Source: an uncultured Gemmatimonadota bacterium
Lineage (GTDB): Bacteria > Gemmatimonadota > Gemmatimonadetes > Gemmatimonadales > Gemmatimonadaceae
Assembly: GCA_903910555.1 (NCBI GenBank)
Contig: CAIVZZ010000023.1
Location: forward strand, 1-54,583
DNA length: 54,583 nt
Reading direction: 5' to 3'
Part shown: piece after piece, positions 8,936-17,834 of the stretch
Position numbering within the stretch: position 1 is the first letter of the stretch
Layout: each line of letters begins with the position of its first letter
Notes under the pieces: model-generated
Seen by the model: only the letters and a program-made list of their open reading frames with translations
Databases searched by the model: none
What the model was told of the DNA's origin: nothing
Translations under genes and position numbers: made by a program

Positions 8936-9969
8936 ACGGCGATCCAGTCACGGCGCCCGTGCTGCGCGATGAACTCCATTGTGCGCGCGGTGAGGAGGAC
9001 CATAAAGTCGGTGAGCAGCTGACGTTCGCTGCCGCCGACGCGAAGCTTGAGTTCGCGGCAGCGACCAATCATGTCACCGAGCACCGTGTCGAGCGTGAAC
9101 TGGTATTCGCCCGTCCATTTCGAGACGACGCGGCGGATATCGGTGCGATGACGGCGAAGAAAGCTGGCCGCAGATTCGTGCGTGCGATGGCGTTTCGCGA
9201 GCGAAAAGAGTCGAAGCAAATCTTCATCGTACGTGTCGGGATACTCCACGGAATACAGTGCGCGCCGATAGGTATAGTGCTCGAACAGCGTGCGCGACAC
9301 AGTGCGCAGCGGGTCCATGCGAACCTTGCTGCGAACGACGGGCGAGGTACCGGCAAGCTCCTTCATGAGCTTGTCTACGTACTGCAGCTTTTTTAGCGCG
9401 GGCCAGCCAGCGTAGCGCCGCCGCCAATCCGAGCGCGGCCGCAGCCAGACGGCGAAGGTCTCCGCGAAATCTTCATCCGGATGGCTCTGTGCGTACCAGC
9501 GCCGGAGATGCTGGACGTATTTCTTGCTCGCCGGATTCGGACGATACGACTCGGGATATTTCGTCGACGATTTTCCGAAGAGCTTCTGCCATTCGCGACG
9601 GCGATGGAGCTGGTAGCCATGCTGCACGGCATGCCCGCACTCGTGCCGCATGATCTGCATGCACTCGGCGTGCGTACCGCCCTCCACCTCGAGCAGCTGA
9701 CTGCGCTCGAGACGCATAAGGCGCGGATGCGCGAGATAAAACGGAATTGCAAACCCGGGCACGTTGCCGGGTGAGAACCACTCGTCGGAGAGCCAGATGT
9801 GCGGACGAAGCCGAATGTGCTTCTGCTCGAGCTCCGTATAGAGCTCGATCACGCAGTCCTCAAGCCACGTGCCTTCGATGGTCACGCCGAGATCGCGCAG
9901 ACGGAGCTGCATCAATCGTTCGGCGGACCAGCTGGACCAGGGAAGACGGCGAAAGCGCGTAGGCGGCAT
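8932..9969 (-). CDS. Putative zinc-binding metallopeptidase (HExxH)
   Basis: 345 residues, with no signal peptide. The zinc motif HECGHAVQHG lies near residue 107, and a downstream glutamate-bearing helix DEDFAETFAVWL near residue 160 fits the third ligand of gluzincin-like families. The C-terminal half is Arg-rich and helical. It is the first gene of a two-gene operon with the ATP-grasp gene. A peptidase coupled to a peptide-forming enzyme suggests joint modification or turnover of one peptide-like substrate, but the sequence does not name it. Confidence 0.78.
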   Translation of the reverse strand: MPPTRFRRLPWSSWSAERLMQLRLRDLGVTIEGTWLEDCVIELYTELEQKHIRLRPHIWLSDEWFSPGNVPGFAIPFYLAHPRLMRLERSQLLEVEGGTHAECMQIMRHECGHAVQHGYQLHRRREWQKLFGKSSTKYPESYRPNPASKKYVQHLRRWYAQSHPDEDFAETFAVWLRPRSDWRRRYAGWPALKKLQYVDKLMKELAGTSPVVRSKVRMDPLRTVSRTLFEHYTYRRALYSVEYPDTYDEDLLRLFSLAKRHRTHESAASFLRRHRTDIRRVVSKWTGEYQFTLDTVLGDMIGRCRELKLRVGGSERQLLTDFMVLLTARTMEFIAQHGRRDWIAV

Positions 9970-10017
9970 CCTGATAGAGAACTGCGGCGGCCGGCGGAGG
10001 CCGAAAGGAAAAGGAGC

Positions 10018-11325
10018 ATGGTGTCCGCGCCGCGCCGTGGCAAGAGGGGCGCCCCGCCGCTACGATTCAGAGTGCCGGAGACCTCTGCAGATCCGTACGC
10101 GTCGCTCCGCCTTCCCAGCTTCCGTCTCTATATCATCGGTCTGTTCGCCTACACCATGGCGATCCAGATCCAGGGTACGGTCGTGGGCTGGCAGATTTAC
10201 GAGCTTACCCATGACAAGCTCGCGCTCGGCCTGATCGGGCTGGCCGAGGCGTTCCCGTTTATCGGTGCCGCCCTGTATGCGGGGCATGTGGCCGACACGC
10301 ACGACCGGCGCCGGATCATGCTCATCGCGCTCGGGGTGCTTTTCGCCTGCGCGGTGTCGCTGCTGGTGCTGCCGTTTCTCCTGCCGTCGGCGCCGCAGCT
10401 GGTGGTTCGCGCCATTTATGGAGTGATCGTTCTCAGCGGGCTCGCGCGAAGCTTTCTCCAGCCTGCCCGCCAGGCGCTGGCGGCGGAGATGGTTCCGCGG
10501 TCGATGTTCGGAAACGCCATCGCGTGGCGCAGCGGATCGTGGCAGCTCGCAGCCGTCATGGGGCCGGCGATCGGAGGGTTTCTGTTCGCGCTCGGCGGCT
10601 CGAAGCTCGCCTATTCGGTCGATGCCACTCTGATGCTCGTTGGAGTTGCCGCGATCGTGATGATCGCGCACGAGTCGACGATCAAGCGGGAGCAGGCCGA
10701 GGCGATGGCAAAGAGCCTCGCGACGGGCATCTGGTTCGTGTTCAACGAGCCCGTGATTCTCGGCGCACTCTCGCTTGATCTCTTTTCAGTGCTGTTCGGC
10801 GGGGCGACGGCACTTCTGCCGGTGTACGCCGACGAGATTCTTCACGTCGGTGCGTCGGGCCTCGGCGTGCTGCGCGCCGCACCGGCAATCGGCGCCGTGG
10901 TCATGAGCGCGGTGATCGCGTGGATGCCGCCGTTCAAACGCACGGGACGCGCGTTGTTCAGCGCGGTCGCGACGTTCGGCATTTGCATCATCGTATTCGG
11001 ACTATCGACGAGCATGATCCTGTCCGTCGCGGTGCTCGTGATCAGCGGTGCGGCTGACATGGTGAGCGTGTTCACCCGCTCCTCGTTGCTGCAACACCGG
11101 ACGCCGACGCACATGTTCGGCCGCGTGTCGAGCGTCAACTCGATGTTCATCGGGTCGTCGAACGAGATCGGCGCGTTCGAGTCAGGCGTCACCGCGAAGA
11201 TTTTCGGCACGGTGCCGAGCGTCGTGCTCGGCGGAGTGCTGACACTGGTGGTCGTCGCGGTGACGGCGTGGAGAATTCCCGCGCTTCGAAAGCTCGGGAA
11301 GATGGAGACGACGACGAGCGCTTAA
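10018..11325 (+). CDS. MFS transporter, EntS/MFS_3-like exporter
   Basis: About 435 residues with around 12 hydrophobic helices, starting at [20 protein letters not shown]. The motif A-like loop is [13 protein letters not shown] between helices 2 and 3. The layout resembles the enterobactin exporter-type branch of the major facilitator superfamily; the substrate is unknown. AAGGAG ends one base before ATG 10018, which is tight, so GTG 10021 may be the real start. The gene is divergent from the metallopeptidase by 48 bases. Its TAA shares the tetranucleotide TTAA with the convergent transketolase stop. Confidence 0.85.
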   Translation: MVSAPRRGKRGAPPLRFRVPETSADPYASLRLPSFRLYIIGLFAYTMAIQIQGTVVGWQIYELTHDKLALGLIGLAEAFPFIGAALYAGHVADTHDRRRIMLIALGVLFACAVSLLVLPFLLPSAPQLVVRAIYGVIVLSGLARSFLQPARQALAAEMVPRSMFGNAIAWRSGSWQLAAVMGPAIGGFLFALGGSKLAYSVDATLMLVGVAAIVMIAHESTIKREQAEAMAKSLATGIWFVFNEPVILGALSLDLFSVLFGGATALLPVYADEILHVGASGLGVLRAAPAIGAVVMSAVIAWMPPFKRTGRALFSAVATFGICIIVFGLSTSMILSVAVLVISGAADMVSVFTRSSLLQHRTPTHMFGRVSSVNSMFIGSSNEIGAFESGVTAKIFGTVPSVVLGGVLTLVVVAVTAWRIPALRKLGKMETTTSA

Positions 11326-13355
11326 ACCGCCGCGATCATGTTGCGAACACTTTCCGCGAGATGCGCCGCGGTGAGTCCGAACTCCTCGTAGAGCTTCTGA
11401 TACGGCGCCGAAGCACCGAAGTGATCGAGCCCGACGATCACACCGTCCGTACCCACCCAGCGGTACCACGACATCGGATGCGCGGCTTCGATCGCGGCAC
11501 GCCGGATATTTTTCGGCAGCACGCTCTCCCGATATTCCGCAGTCTGCTGCGCAAACAATTCATGACACGGCATGCTGACCACGCGGACGCCGACGCGTTC
11601 CTCCGCGAGCAGATCCCGTGCCTTGAGCGCGATCTCAACTTCGGAACCCGACGCCATGATGACGGCGCGCGGAGGACCGCTCGCAGAATCCACGACGATA
11701 TAGGCGCCGCGGGCAACGCCGCTCGCCGCGCCGGATTTCGTGCGATCGATCAGCGACAACTTCTGGCGGGTGAGCACGAGGGCGGTCGGTCCGGTCCGGT
11801 GCTTGAGCGCGACCTTCCACGCCTCGGCCGTTTCGTTCGCGTCGGCAGGTCGAATCACGAGCAGATTCGGAATGCAGCGCAGCGCCGACAGCTGCTCGAT
11901 CGGCTGGTGCGTCGGACCGTCTTCTCCGAGTCCGATGGAATCGTGCGTGAAGACGTAGATCGCCTGCTGCTTCATAAGCGCCGCAAGGCGAATCGCGGGG
12001 CGCATGTAATCAGAGAAGACGAGGAAGGTGCCGCCGTACGGAATCACGCCGCCGTGAAGCGCCATGCCGTTCATCATCGAGCCCATTGCGTGCTCGCGAA
12101 TCCCGAAGTGCACATTGCGGCCGCCCGGAGTTGCCACCGCGGCGAACGGTGCGCCCTTCACGGTCGTGAGCGTTGAACCCGCGAGATCGGCTGACCCGCC
12201 GATGAACTCCGGAATCTTCGCCGCGAACGCGCCGATCACGGCGCCTGATGCGGCCCGGCTCGCAACGTTGCCGTTGGTTGCATCAAACACCGGAATCAAG
12301 CTCTCCCAACCCGCGGGGAGATCACCATGGAGCCGGCGTCCAAGTTCTTTGGCGTCGTCGGGGAACGCCTGCGCATAAGCAATGAGATCGCGGCGCCAGG
12401 CTTCCTGTGCGGCCGCGCCCGTTTCGCGCACTTCGCGCCAGTGCGCGAGTGCTGCGTCCGGCACGAAGAACGCATCCTGGCTCGGCCAGCCGAGTTCTTT
12501 CTTGGTCAGCACGATTTCATCTTTGCCGAGCGCTTCGCCGTGTGCCTTGGGCGTGTCGACTTTGTTCGGGCTGCCGTATCCGATGTGCGTGCGCGTCACG
12601 ATGAGCGACGGGCGGTCCTTTTCGGATTTGGCGAGATCGATCGCGCGATCGATGGCGTTGAGATCGTTCACATCGGCGATGTGCTGCACGTGCCAGCCGT
12701 ACGCTTCAAAACGCTCCGCGGCGTCGTCGCTGCAGGAGACTTCAGTGGTGCCGTCGATCGTGATGTGGTTGCTGTCGAAGAAGCCGATGAGTTTGCCGAG
12801 CTTCTGATGTCCCGCGAACGAGGCGGCCTCGTGCGAGATCCCTTCCATCAGGTCGCCGTCGCTCGCGATGAACCAAGTGTAGTGATCCACGATCGCGTGG
12901 CCGTCGCGATTGAACGTGGCAGCCAGATGGCGCTCGGCGAATGCCATGCCGATCGCATTGGAGATGCCTTGTCCGAGCGGGCCGGTGGTGGTCTCGACGC
13001 CGGCGGTGTGGCCGACTTCGGGATGTCCCGGGGTCTTGCTGCCCCACTGACGGAAGTGCTTGATGTCGTCGAGCGAGAGATCGTAGCCCGTGAGATACAG
13101 GGCTGAGTACAGCAGCATCGACGCGTGCCCGCAGGAGAGCACGAACCGGTCGCGATTCGGCCAGTGCGGGTCGGCGGGGTTATGTCGCAGATGCTTGTGA
13201 TACAGCGCGTACGCCAGCGGAGCGAGCGCCATCGGAGTGCCCGGGTGTCCTGATTCCGCCTGCTGCACCGCGTCCATCGAGAGGGTGCGAACGGTGTTGA
13301 TGGCGAGCAGCTGCAATGCGGCGTCGGCGGATTCGGCCACGTCGGTCTTCCTCAA
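11322..13355 (-). CDS. tkt: Transketolase
   Basis: The 677 residues match full-length bacterial transketolase. The thiamine diphosphate domain has [38 protein letters not shown] and [12 protein letters not shown] with the Mg-binding region through [11 protein letters not shown]. The pyrimidine domain has [14 protein letters not shown] and [19 protein letters not shown]. The C-terminal domain ends in IAAV. It transfers two-carbon ketol units in the pentose phosphate pathway in the cytoplasm. It is transcribed alone and is divergent from the HEAT/HD-GYP cassette across about 80 bases that must hold both promoters. Confidence 0.97.
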   Translation of the reverse strand: MRKTDVAESADAALQLLAINTVRTLSMDAVQQAESGHPGTPMALAPLAYALYHKHLRHNPADPHWPNRDRFVLSCGHASMLLYSALYLTGYDLSLDDIKHFRQWGSKTPGHPEVGHTAGVETTTGPLGQGISNAIGMAFAERHLAATFNRDGHAIVDHYTWFIASDGDLMEGISHEAASFAGHQKLGKLIGFFDSNHITIDGTTEVSCSDDAAERFEAYGWHVQHIADVNDLNAIDRAIDLAKSEKDRPSLIVTRTHIGYGSPNKVDTPKAHGEALGKDEIVLTKKELGWPSQDAFFVPDAALAHWREVRETGAAAQEAWRRDLIAYAQAFPDDAKELGRRLHGDLPAGWESLIPVFDATNGNVASRAASGAVIGAFAAKIPEFIGGSADLAGSTLTTVKGAPFAAVATPGGRNVHFGIREHAMGSMMNGMALHGGVIPYGGTFLVFSDYMRPAIRLAALMKQQAIYVFTHDSIGLGEDGPTHQPIEQLSALRCIPNLLVIRPADANETAEAWKVALKHRTGPTALVLTRQKLSLIDRTKSGAASGVARGAYIVVDSASGPPRAVIMASGSEVEIALKARDLLAEERVGVRVVSMPCHELFAQQTAEYRESVLPKNIRRAAIEAAHPMSWYRWVGTDGVIVGLDHFGASAPYQKLYEEFGLTAAHLAESVRNMIAAV

Positions 13356-13438
13356 AGTGCCTTAAGGGCGATGGTGCTACACGTGCTGTAGCGGTAAGAA
13401 AGCTAGCCCAGTGCGCTGCTCCCGACCATATTGCCGAT

Positions 13439-15525
13439 ATGAGCCGCCTTACGACGGTTGGGGAATCCTCCGCGGCGCTATCGAAGGAACTTTCGGATTT
13501 CCTGATCGAGCTTTCGATCGGCCTGCACAAGAACGCGATCTATCCGCCGGGACATCCTTTGCTCGAGGGTGCCACCGCGGGTATCGCGCGGCGCGTCGAA
13601 TCGCTGCTGCAGGACCGTGCCTCGCTGTCGCTGGGCGTAGCCCGGCAGCAGTTGATCATCGAGGGCGTGGCGACGGACGAGAACAACCCGGTTCTGCGCG
13701 ACCTCGCCCAGCGCCTCCATCGGCACCACTTGGGGGCGGTGAAGTTCACGCAGGGTGTCCGTCGGAAATTGCAGACGCGCTCGCGACTGTTGCCGTCGAC
13801 GCCGGGCGCCGTGCAAAGCCGCTGGGCCTTGAAGGCCCCGAGGTTCTCCAGCAATGGCCGCATGTCCGTCTTTTTCCGCTGACGTTCGAGCAGCTTCAGT
13901 TGCTCGACGAAGAGCCTGAAGACACCGAGCAGGACGCAGAGAAGGCCGAAATGCGCGGCGGCGGCAGCCGTGCAGCGCAGCTCTGGATCGGCCTTGCACG
14001 GGCGGCGCTCGCCGCCGAGGCGACCGATGAAAAACTGGACGATGCGCAGTCGACTGATCCTGTGGTCGTCGCAAAGGCCATCGACGAACACAAGAAAGAC
14101 GCCGCGTACGATCAGGTCGTCGTCGGCTACCTGTTGCAGATCGCCGAGGAACTGAAGACCAAGGGCGGCAAAGAAGCCGCGGCACTGCAGAAGCGCATCT
14201 CGCGTCTGGTGGGAACGCTGCAGCCGCAAACGCTCGCGCGGCTGCTCGAAATGGGCGGCGATTCGCGGCAGCGCAAAAAATTCGTGATTGATGCTGCGCA
14301 GGGGATGGCGGTTGATGCCGTCGTCGAACTCGTGCAGGCGGCGGCGAGCACGTCCGGCCAGAACATCTCGCACTCGCTCGTGCGCATGCTGTCGAAGCTG
14401 GCGGTGCATGCTGACGAAGGCAGCGTGATGACGCGCACCAACGCTGATGGCGCGCTGCGTGACCAGGTGCAGCAGCTGATCAGCGGCTGGCAGCTCGACG
14501 ATCCGAACCCCGACGGCTATCGACTCGCGCTCGAGAAGATGTCGCGCGCGGCGCCGGTGTTCCGTCAGTCGGACGATGCCCTGCCGTGCGAGCCCGAGCG
14601 CCTGCTGCAGATGGGAATCGAAATTCAGATTCTTGGCGAGCCGGTGTGGCGGTCCGTCGATGCGCTTGCATCACGCACGGATCTCGTGCCGCTGCTCGAC
14701 GTGCTTGATGCCGCGCCGGAAGGCTGGATGCGCGATGCGCTCTGGAGGCACATCGCGACATCTGACAGGCTGCACCAGCAGCTGGCCCGTGAACCGGTGA
14801 ACACGGCGGTCGTGCAACGGCTCGTTGGACGTATGGAACTGTCGGCGGCGGAACCGCTCCTTGACGCGCTGGAAACCGCCGACGATCGCATGGCCTCGGC
14901 GTATGTCGACATGCTTTCGGCGCTCGGCACGGATGTCGGACCGCTCGTTGCGTCGCGAATCGCCGGTGCGCGCTGGGGCGTGCAGCGGCTGCTGCTGGTG
15001 ATTCTGGGCAAGCTCTCGGAACTCCCCGCGGGATTTGCACCGCGCGAATTCGTCAGGCACCCCGATAGCACCGTGCGCCGTGAGGCGCTTCGCATACTGA
15101 TCAAGGTTCCGGCGACGCGCGGCATGGCGATCGCGGCGGCCCTCGCCGACGTCGACGAACGTATCGTGCGCCTCGCGCTCGGCGCGGCGATGATGAACTG
15201 CCCTGCCGACGCTGCGAAAATTTTGATGGCGCGCGCCAACGATCCGCTGCTCTCGCCCGATCTGCGCGCGCTCGGAATTCGCGCGCTCTCGTCCTACCGT
15301 TCCCCCAATACGATCTCTTTTCTGATGGGGCGGACCCTCGGAAAGAAAAAATTTCTGCGCGCGCGGTCGCTGGCGACGAAGACCCCCGAAATGCTGGCGT
15401 CGCTCGCCGGAATCGTGACGCACTGGCGCGACGATGTGAACGCGAACACCGTGCTCGCACTCGCCGCGGCGAGCACCGATCCCGAAATCGTCGATATCAT
15501 GGCGCGCCGGGTAGGAACGCCTTGA
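13439..15525 (+). pseudogene. HEAT-repeat-like protein with N-terminal GHP domain; apparent -1 frameshift near 13760
   Basis: Coding sense begins at ATG 13439 (MSRLTTVGESSAAL) and runs to KFTQGV near 13760. The protein then continues in the frame one base back (SEIADALATVAVDAGRR) to 15525, giving about 695 residues in total. The original frame soon stops at 13882. I see no slippery heptamer, so a one-base deletion or a read error is likelier than programmed frameshifting. The C-terminal part is all-helical and HEAT-like (RREALRILIKVPATRG, LRALGIRALSSYRSPNT). The N-terminal 110 residues resemble those of the next gene. It lies 19 bases before the HD-GYP gene, as first gene of the cassette. If intact, it is probably a scaffold. 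Confidence 0.75.
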
Positions 15526-15544
15526 GCAAAAGACTGAGAACCGC

Positions 15545-16825
15545 ATGAGTGCCGACGCCGCAAAATTTCTGAACGGGTTCGCGCAGGCCATCTCGACGAT
15601 GGGCCTGTACGCCGACGGCCATCCAGCCCGCGAGCGTGTGGTCGATGCGTCGTACGGCCTGCTGCGCCGGCTCCAGGAAAAGGATCCGACGCCGATGTTT
15701 TCGTTTCTCGGGCTCGACGTGATCTACGGACAGGTCGCGCTGCGCGAGCTGAAAGAGTGGGACTGGGGATTGCGGCTCGCTGAGGCGGGCGTGCAGCGGC
15801 TTGAGTTTGCGGCCGACACCGGTCGCGAAGAGTATGAGTCGTTTCTCTCTGAAGTGCTCGCGCGGTTGATTCCGCAGGCGATTGACTCGTCGACGCGCAG
15901 CCCGGAGCGCCGCTCGACGATCAAGTTCGGCGCTATCGGTGTGAAAGGTTCCGAAGGCGTCATGCGTCCGGAGGAAATGCTCCCGACGGCAACGATCCAA
16001 TATTCGCTTGGCGAAGAAGCCGACACGATTCGCTGGCTTCACGAAGAAGTGCAGATCAGCGGAGAGTTGCCGCTGATCGAAGCAGAGAGCGTGGTTCGCT
16101 CGCTCTCTGTCGCCATGCACGGCGACCGCGATATCGTGATTCCGCTTTTGCAGCTGAAAGAGTTCGACCAATACACGACGACGCACTCGCTCAACGTGAG
16201 CGTGCTCGCGATGGCGCTTGCGGAGTTCATCGGACTCGGGCCGAAGGACGTGCGCGGATTCGGCGTCGCGGGACTGCTGCACGATCTGGGCAAGGTGCGC
16301 ATTCCGCTCGAAGTGCTGACGAAACCCGGCAAACTGACGGATGAAGAGTGGGCGATCATGCGCCGCCATCCGAGCGATGGCGCGCGCATCATTTATGAGA
16401 GCGACCGTCAGCTCGATCTCGCGTCGGCCGTTGCCTACGAACACCACATCATGATCAACGGCGGTGGCTATCCCGCCCGCCACTTCCGCCGCGAGTGCCA
16501 CAAGGCGAGCCGTCTCGTGCACATCTGCGACGTGTACGACGCACTGCGCACGCGGCGCCCGTATCGCGAAGCGTGGGATTCCGAGCGCGTGCTCGCGAAC
16601 ATCCAATCGGGCGCGGGCCCGGATTTCGACCACGAGCTCGCGACGGCGTTCATCCAGATGATGCGTCAGTGGGAACGGCGCGTTGCCGTCGTGGACGACA
16701 AGGAGCCGCTGCCGCACATGACACCGGGCGGCGCGCAGCCCGCCGGTTTGCCGGAAGTGGTGCTGCTGCCGCCCGAAGATCCTGCGCCGGGTGCCGCACC
16801 CGCCGCCGCGCCGCCCGCGCCATGA
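15545..16825 (+). CDS. HD-GYP domain protein (putative c-di-GMP phosphodiesterase)
   Basis: 426 residues. Residues 1-125 form a domain with YADGHP, resembling the start of the preceding HEAT gene. Residues about 190-375 are an HD-GYP domain with THSLNVSVLAMALAE, LLHDLGKVRIP (HD near 245), RRHPSDGARI and EHHIMINGGGYP (GYP near 307). The usual HHExxDG is HHIMING, so one position differs, while the metal-binding His and Asp residues appear kept. The tail is Pro/Ala rich. HD-GYP enzymes open c-di-GMP to pGpG or GMP. It is followed within eight bases by a diguanylate cyclase gene, so the cassette can make and break the same messenger. Confidence 0.88.
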   Translation: MSADAAKFLNGFAQAISTMGLYADGHPARERVVDASYGLLRRLQEKDPTPMFSFLGLDVIYGQVALRELKEWDWGLRLAEAGVQRLEFAADTGREEYESFLSEVLARLIPQAIDSSTRSPERRSTIKFGAIGVKGSEGVMRPEEMLPTATIQYSLGEEADTIRWLHEEVQISGELPLIEAESVVRSLSVAMHGDRDIVIPLLQLKEFDQYTTTHSLNVSVLAMALAEFIGLGPKDVRGFGVAGLLHDLGKVRIPLEVLTKPGKLTDEEWAIMRRHPSDGARIIYESDRQLDLASAVAYEHHIMINGGGYPARHFRRECHKASRLVHICDVYDALRTRRPYREAWDSERVLANIQSGAGPDFDHELATAFIQMMRQWERRVAVVDDKEPLPHMTPGGAQPAGLPEVVLLPPEDPAPGAAPAAAPPAP

Positions 16826-16832
16826 GCGCTTC

Positions 16833-17738
16833 GTGAACCGTCGGCGCGAGTCGGTACCCGTGCGGCGTCCCCCGCCGGCTGGATTTTCCTCACTGAATGA
16901 CGCCGAAAGTTTGCGCACGCTCGTGCGGAATCTGCGCGAAGGGATCTACATCACGAATGAGCGCGGTGAGATTCTCGATGCAAATCCTGCATTCCTCGAA
17001 ATGCTCGGCGTGTCGCAGCTGGATGACCTCGCGTCGTATGGATTGAGCGATATGATCGTCGATCCGGCGCGCCGCATGCAGGAGCTCGAGCTGCTCGACC
17101 GCGACGGCGCCGTCCGTGAGTTCGAACTTCAGGTGCTGCGTCCCGATGGCGCGATTCGCACGGTGCTCGACACGACGTACACCTGCCGCGATCCCGACAG
17201 CGGCGAACTGTTTTACCATGGAATCCTTGTCGATATCTCGGCGCGCAAGGAGCAGGAAGACGTGCTGCGCGAACAGAGCATTCGCGATCCGCTCACCGGC
17301 TGCTACAACCGGCGCTATCTGTCGGACATCGACAGGCGGCTTCCCGTTCCTGATGCGATGTGGTCGTGCATTTTTATCGACATCGATCACTTCAAGCAGT
17401 ACAACGACACGCATGGGCATCAGATGGGCGATCACACGCTCATTCGCATGAGTCGCTTTCTCATGCGCCAGGTTCGTGCGGAAGAAGCCGTCGTGCGAAT
17501 TGGCGGCGACGAGTTCCTCATCGTGCTCGAAGGCGCCGCTGACACACAGGCCGAAATGGTTGCGCGCCGCCTGCAGCAGGCCGCACTGCGCACCGCGCCG
17601 GTACCGTTTTCGCTCGGATGGGCATCGCGCAAACCGGGCGAATCGTTCCAGCAGACGATGCATCGCGCTGACCAGAACCTTCTTGCCGTGCGGGTGATCG
17701 AGCGCAGCGCAGAACGGGGCAGGCTGGAGGAGGCGTAG
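16833..17738 (+). CDS. PAS-GGDEF diguanylate cyclase
   Basis: About 301 residues from GTG 16833. The frame is open back to ATG 16791, inside the previous gene, but the GTG eight bases after its stop is more natural. A PAS domain (residues about 28-140: REGIYITNERGEILDANPAF, then YHGILVDIS) precedes a GGDEF domain with IRDPLTGCYNRRYL, FIDIDHFKQYNDTHGH and RIGGDEFLIVL near residue 224. The catalytic motif is intact. The RxxD inhibitory site is degenerate (RAEE), so product feedback may be weak. It converts two GTP to c-di-GMP in the cytoplasm under control of an unknown PAS signal. Confidence 0.9.
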   Translation: MNRRRESVPVRRPPPAGFSSLNDAESLRTLVRNLREGIYITNERGEILDANPAFLEMLGVSQLDDLASYGLSDMIVDPARRMQELELLDRDGAVREFELQVLRPDGAIRTVLDTTYTCRDPDSGELFYHGILVDISARKEQEDVLREQSIRDPLTGCYNRRYLSDIDRRLPVPDAMWSCIFIDIDHFKQYNDTHGHQMGDHTLIRMSRFLMRQVRAEEAVVRIGGDEFLIVLEGAADTQAEMVARRLQQAALRTAPVPFSLGWASRKPGESFQQTMHRADQNLLAVRVIERSAERGRLEEA

Positions 17739-17834
17739 AGCGCCCGGCAGCCCCTCCAAGTGGGCATTCGCAGCCCGTGTGCAAGTTTTTTGGGTACCGG
17801 CGTCTCCCTGGCAACACTGCCACCGGGAGATCCC

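Noticed and set aside
13411-13760. The upstream extension of the long HEAT frame before the frameshift
   Set aside because: This frame is Arg/Ala rich with no fold, while the alternate frame there encodes the domain seen in the next gene.
15497-16918. A 473-codon minus-strand frame over the HD-GYP gene
   Set aside because: It is a GC-driven shadow of the HD-GYP gene, with an Arg/His-biased product.
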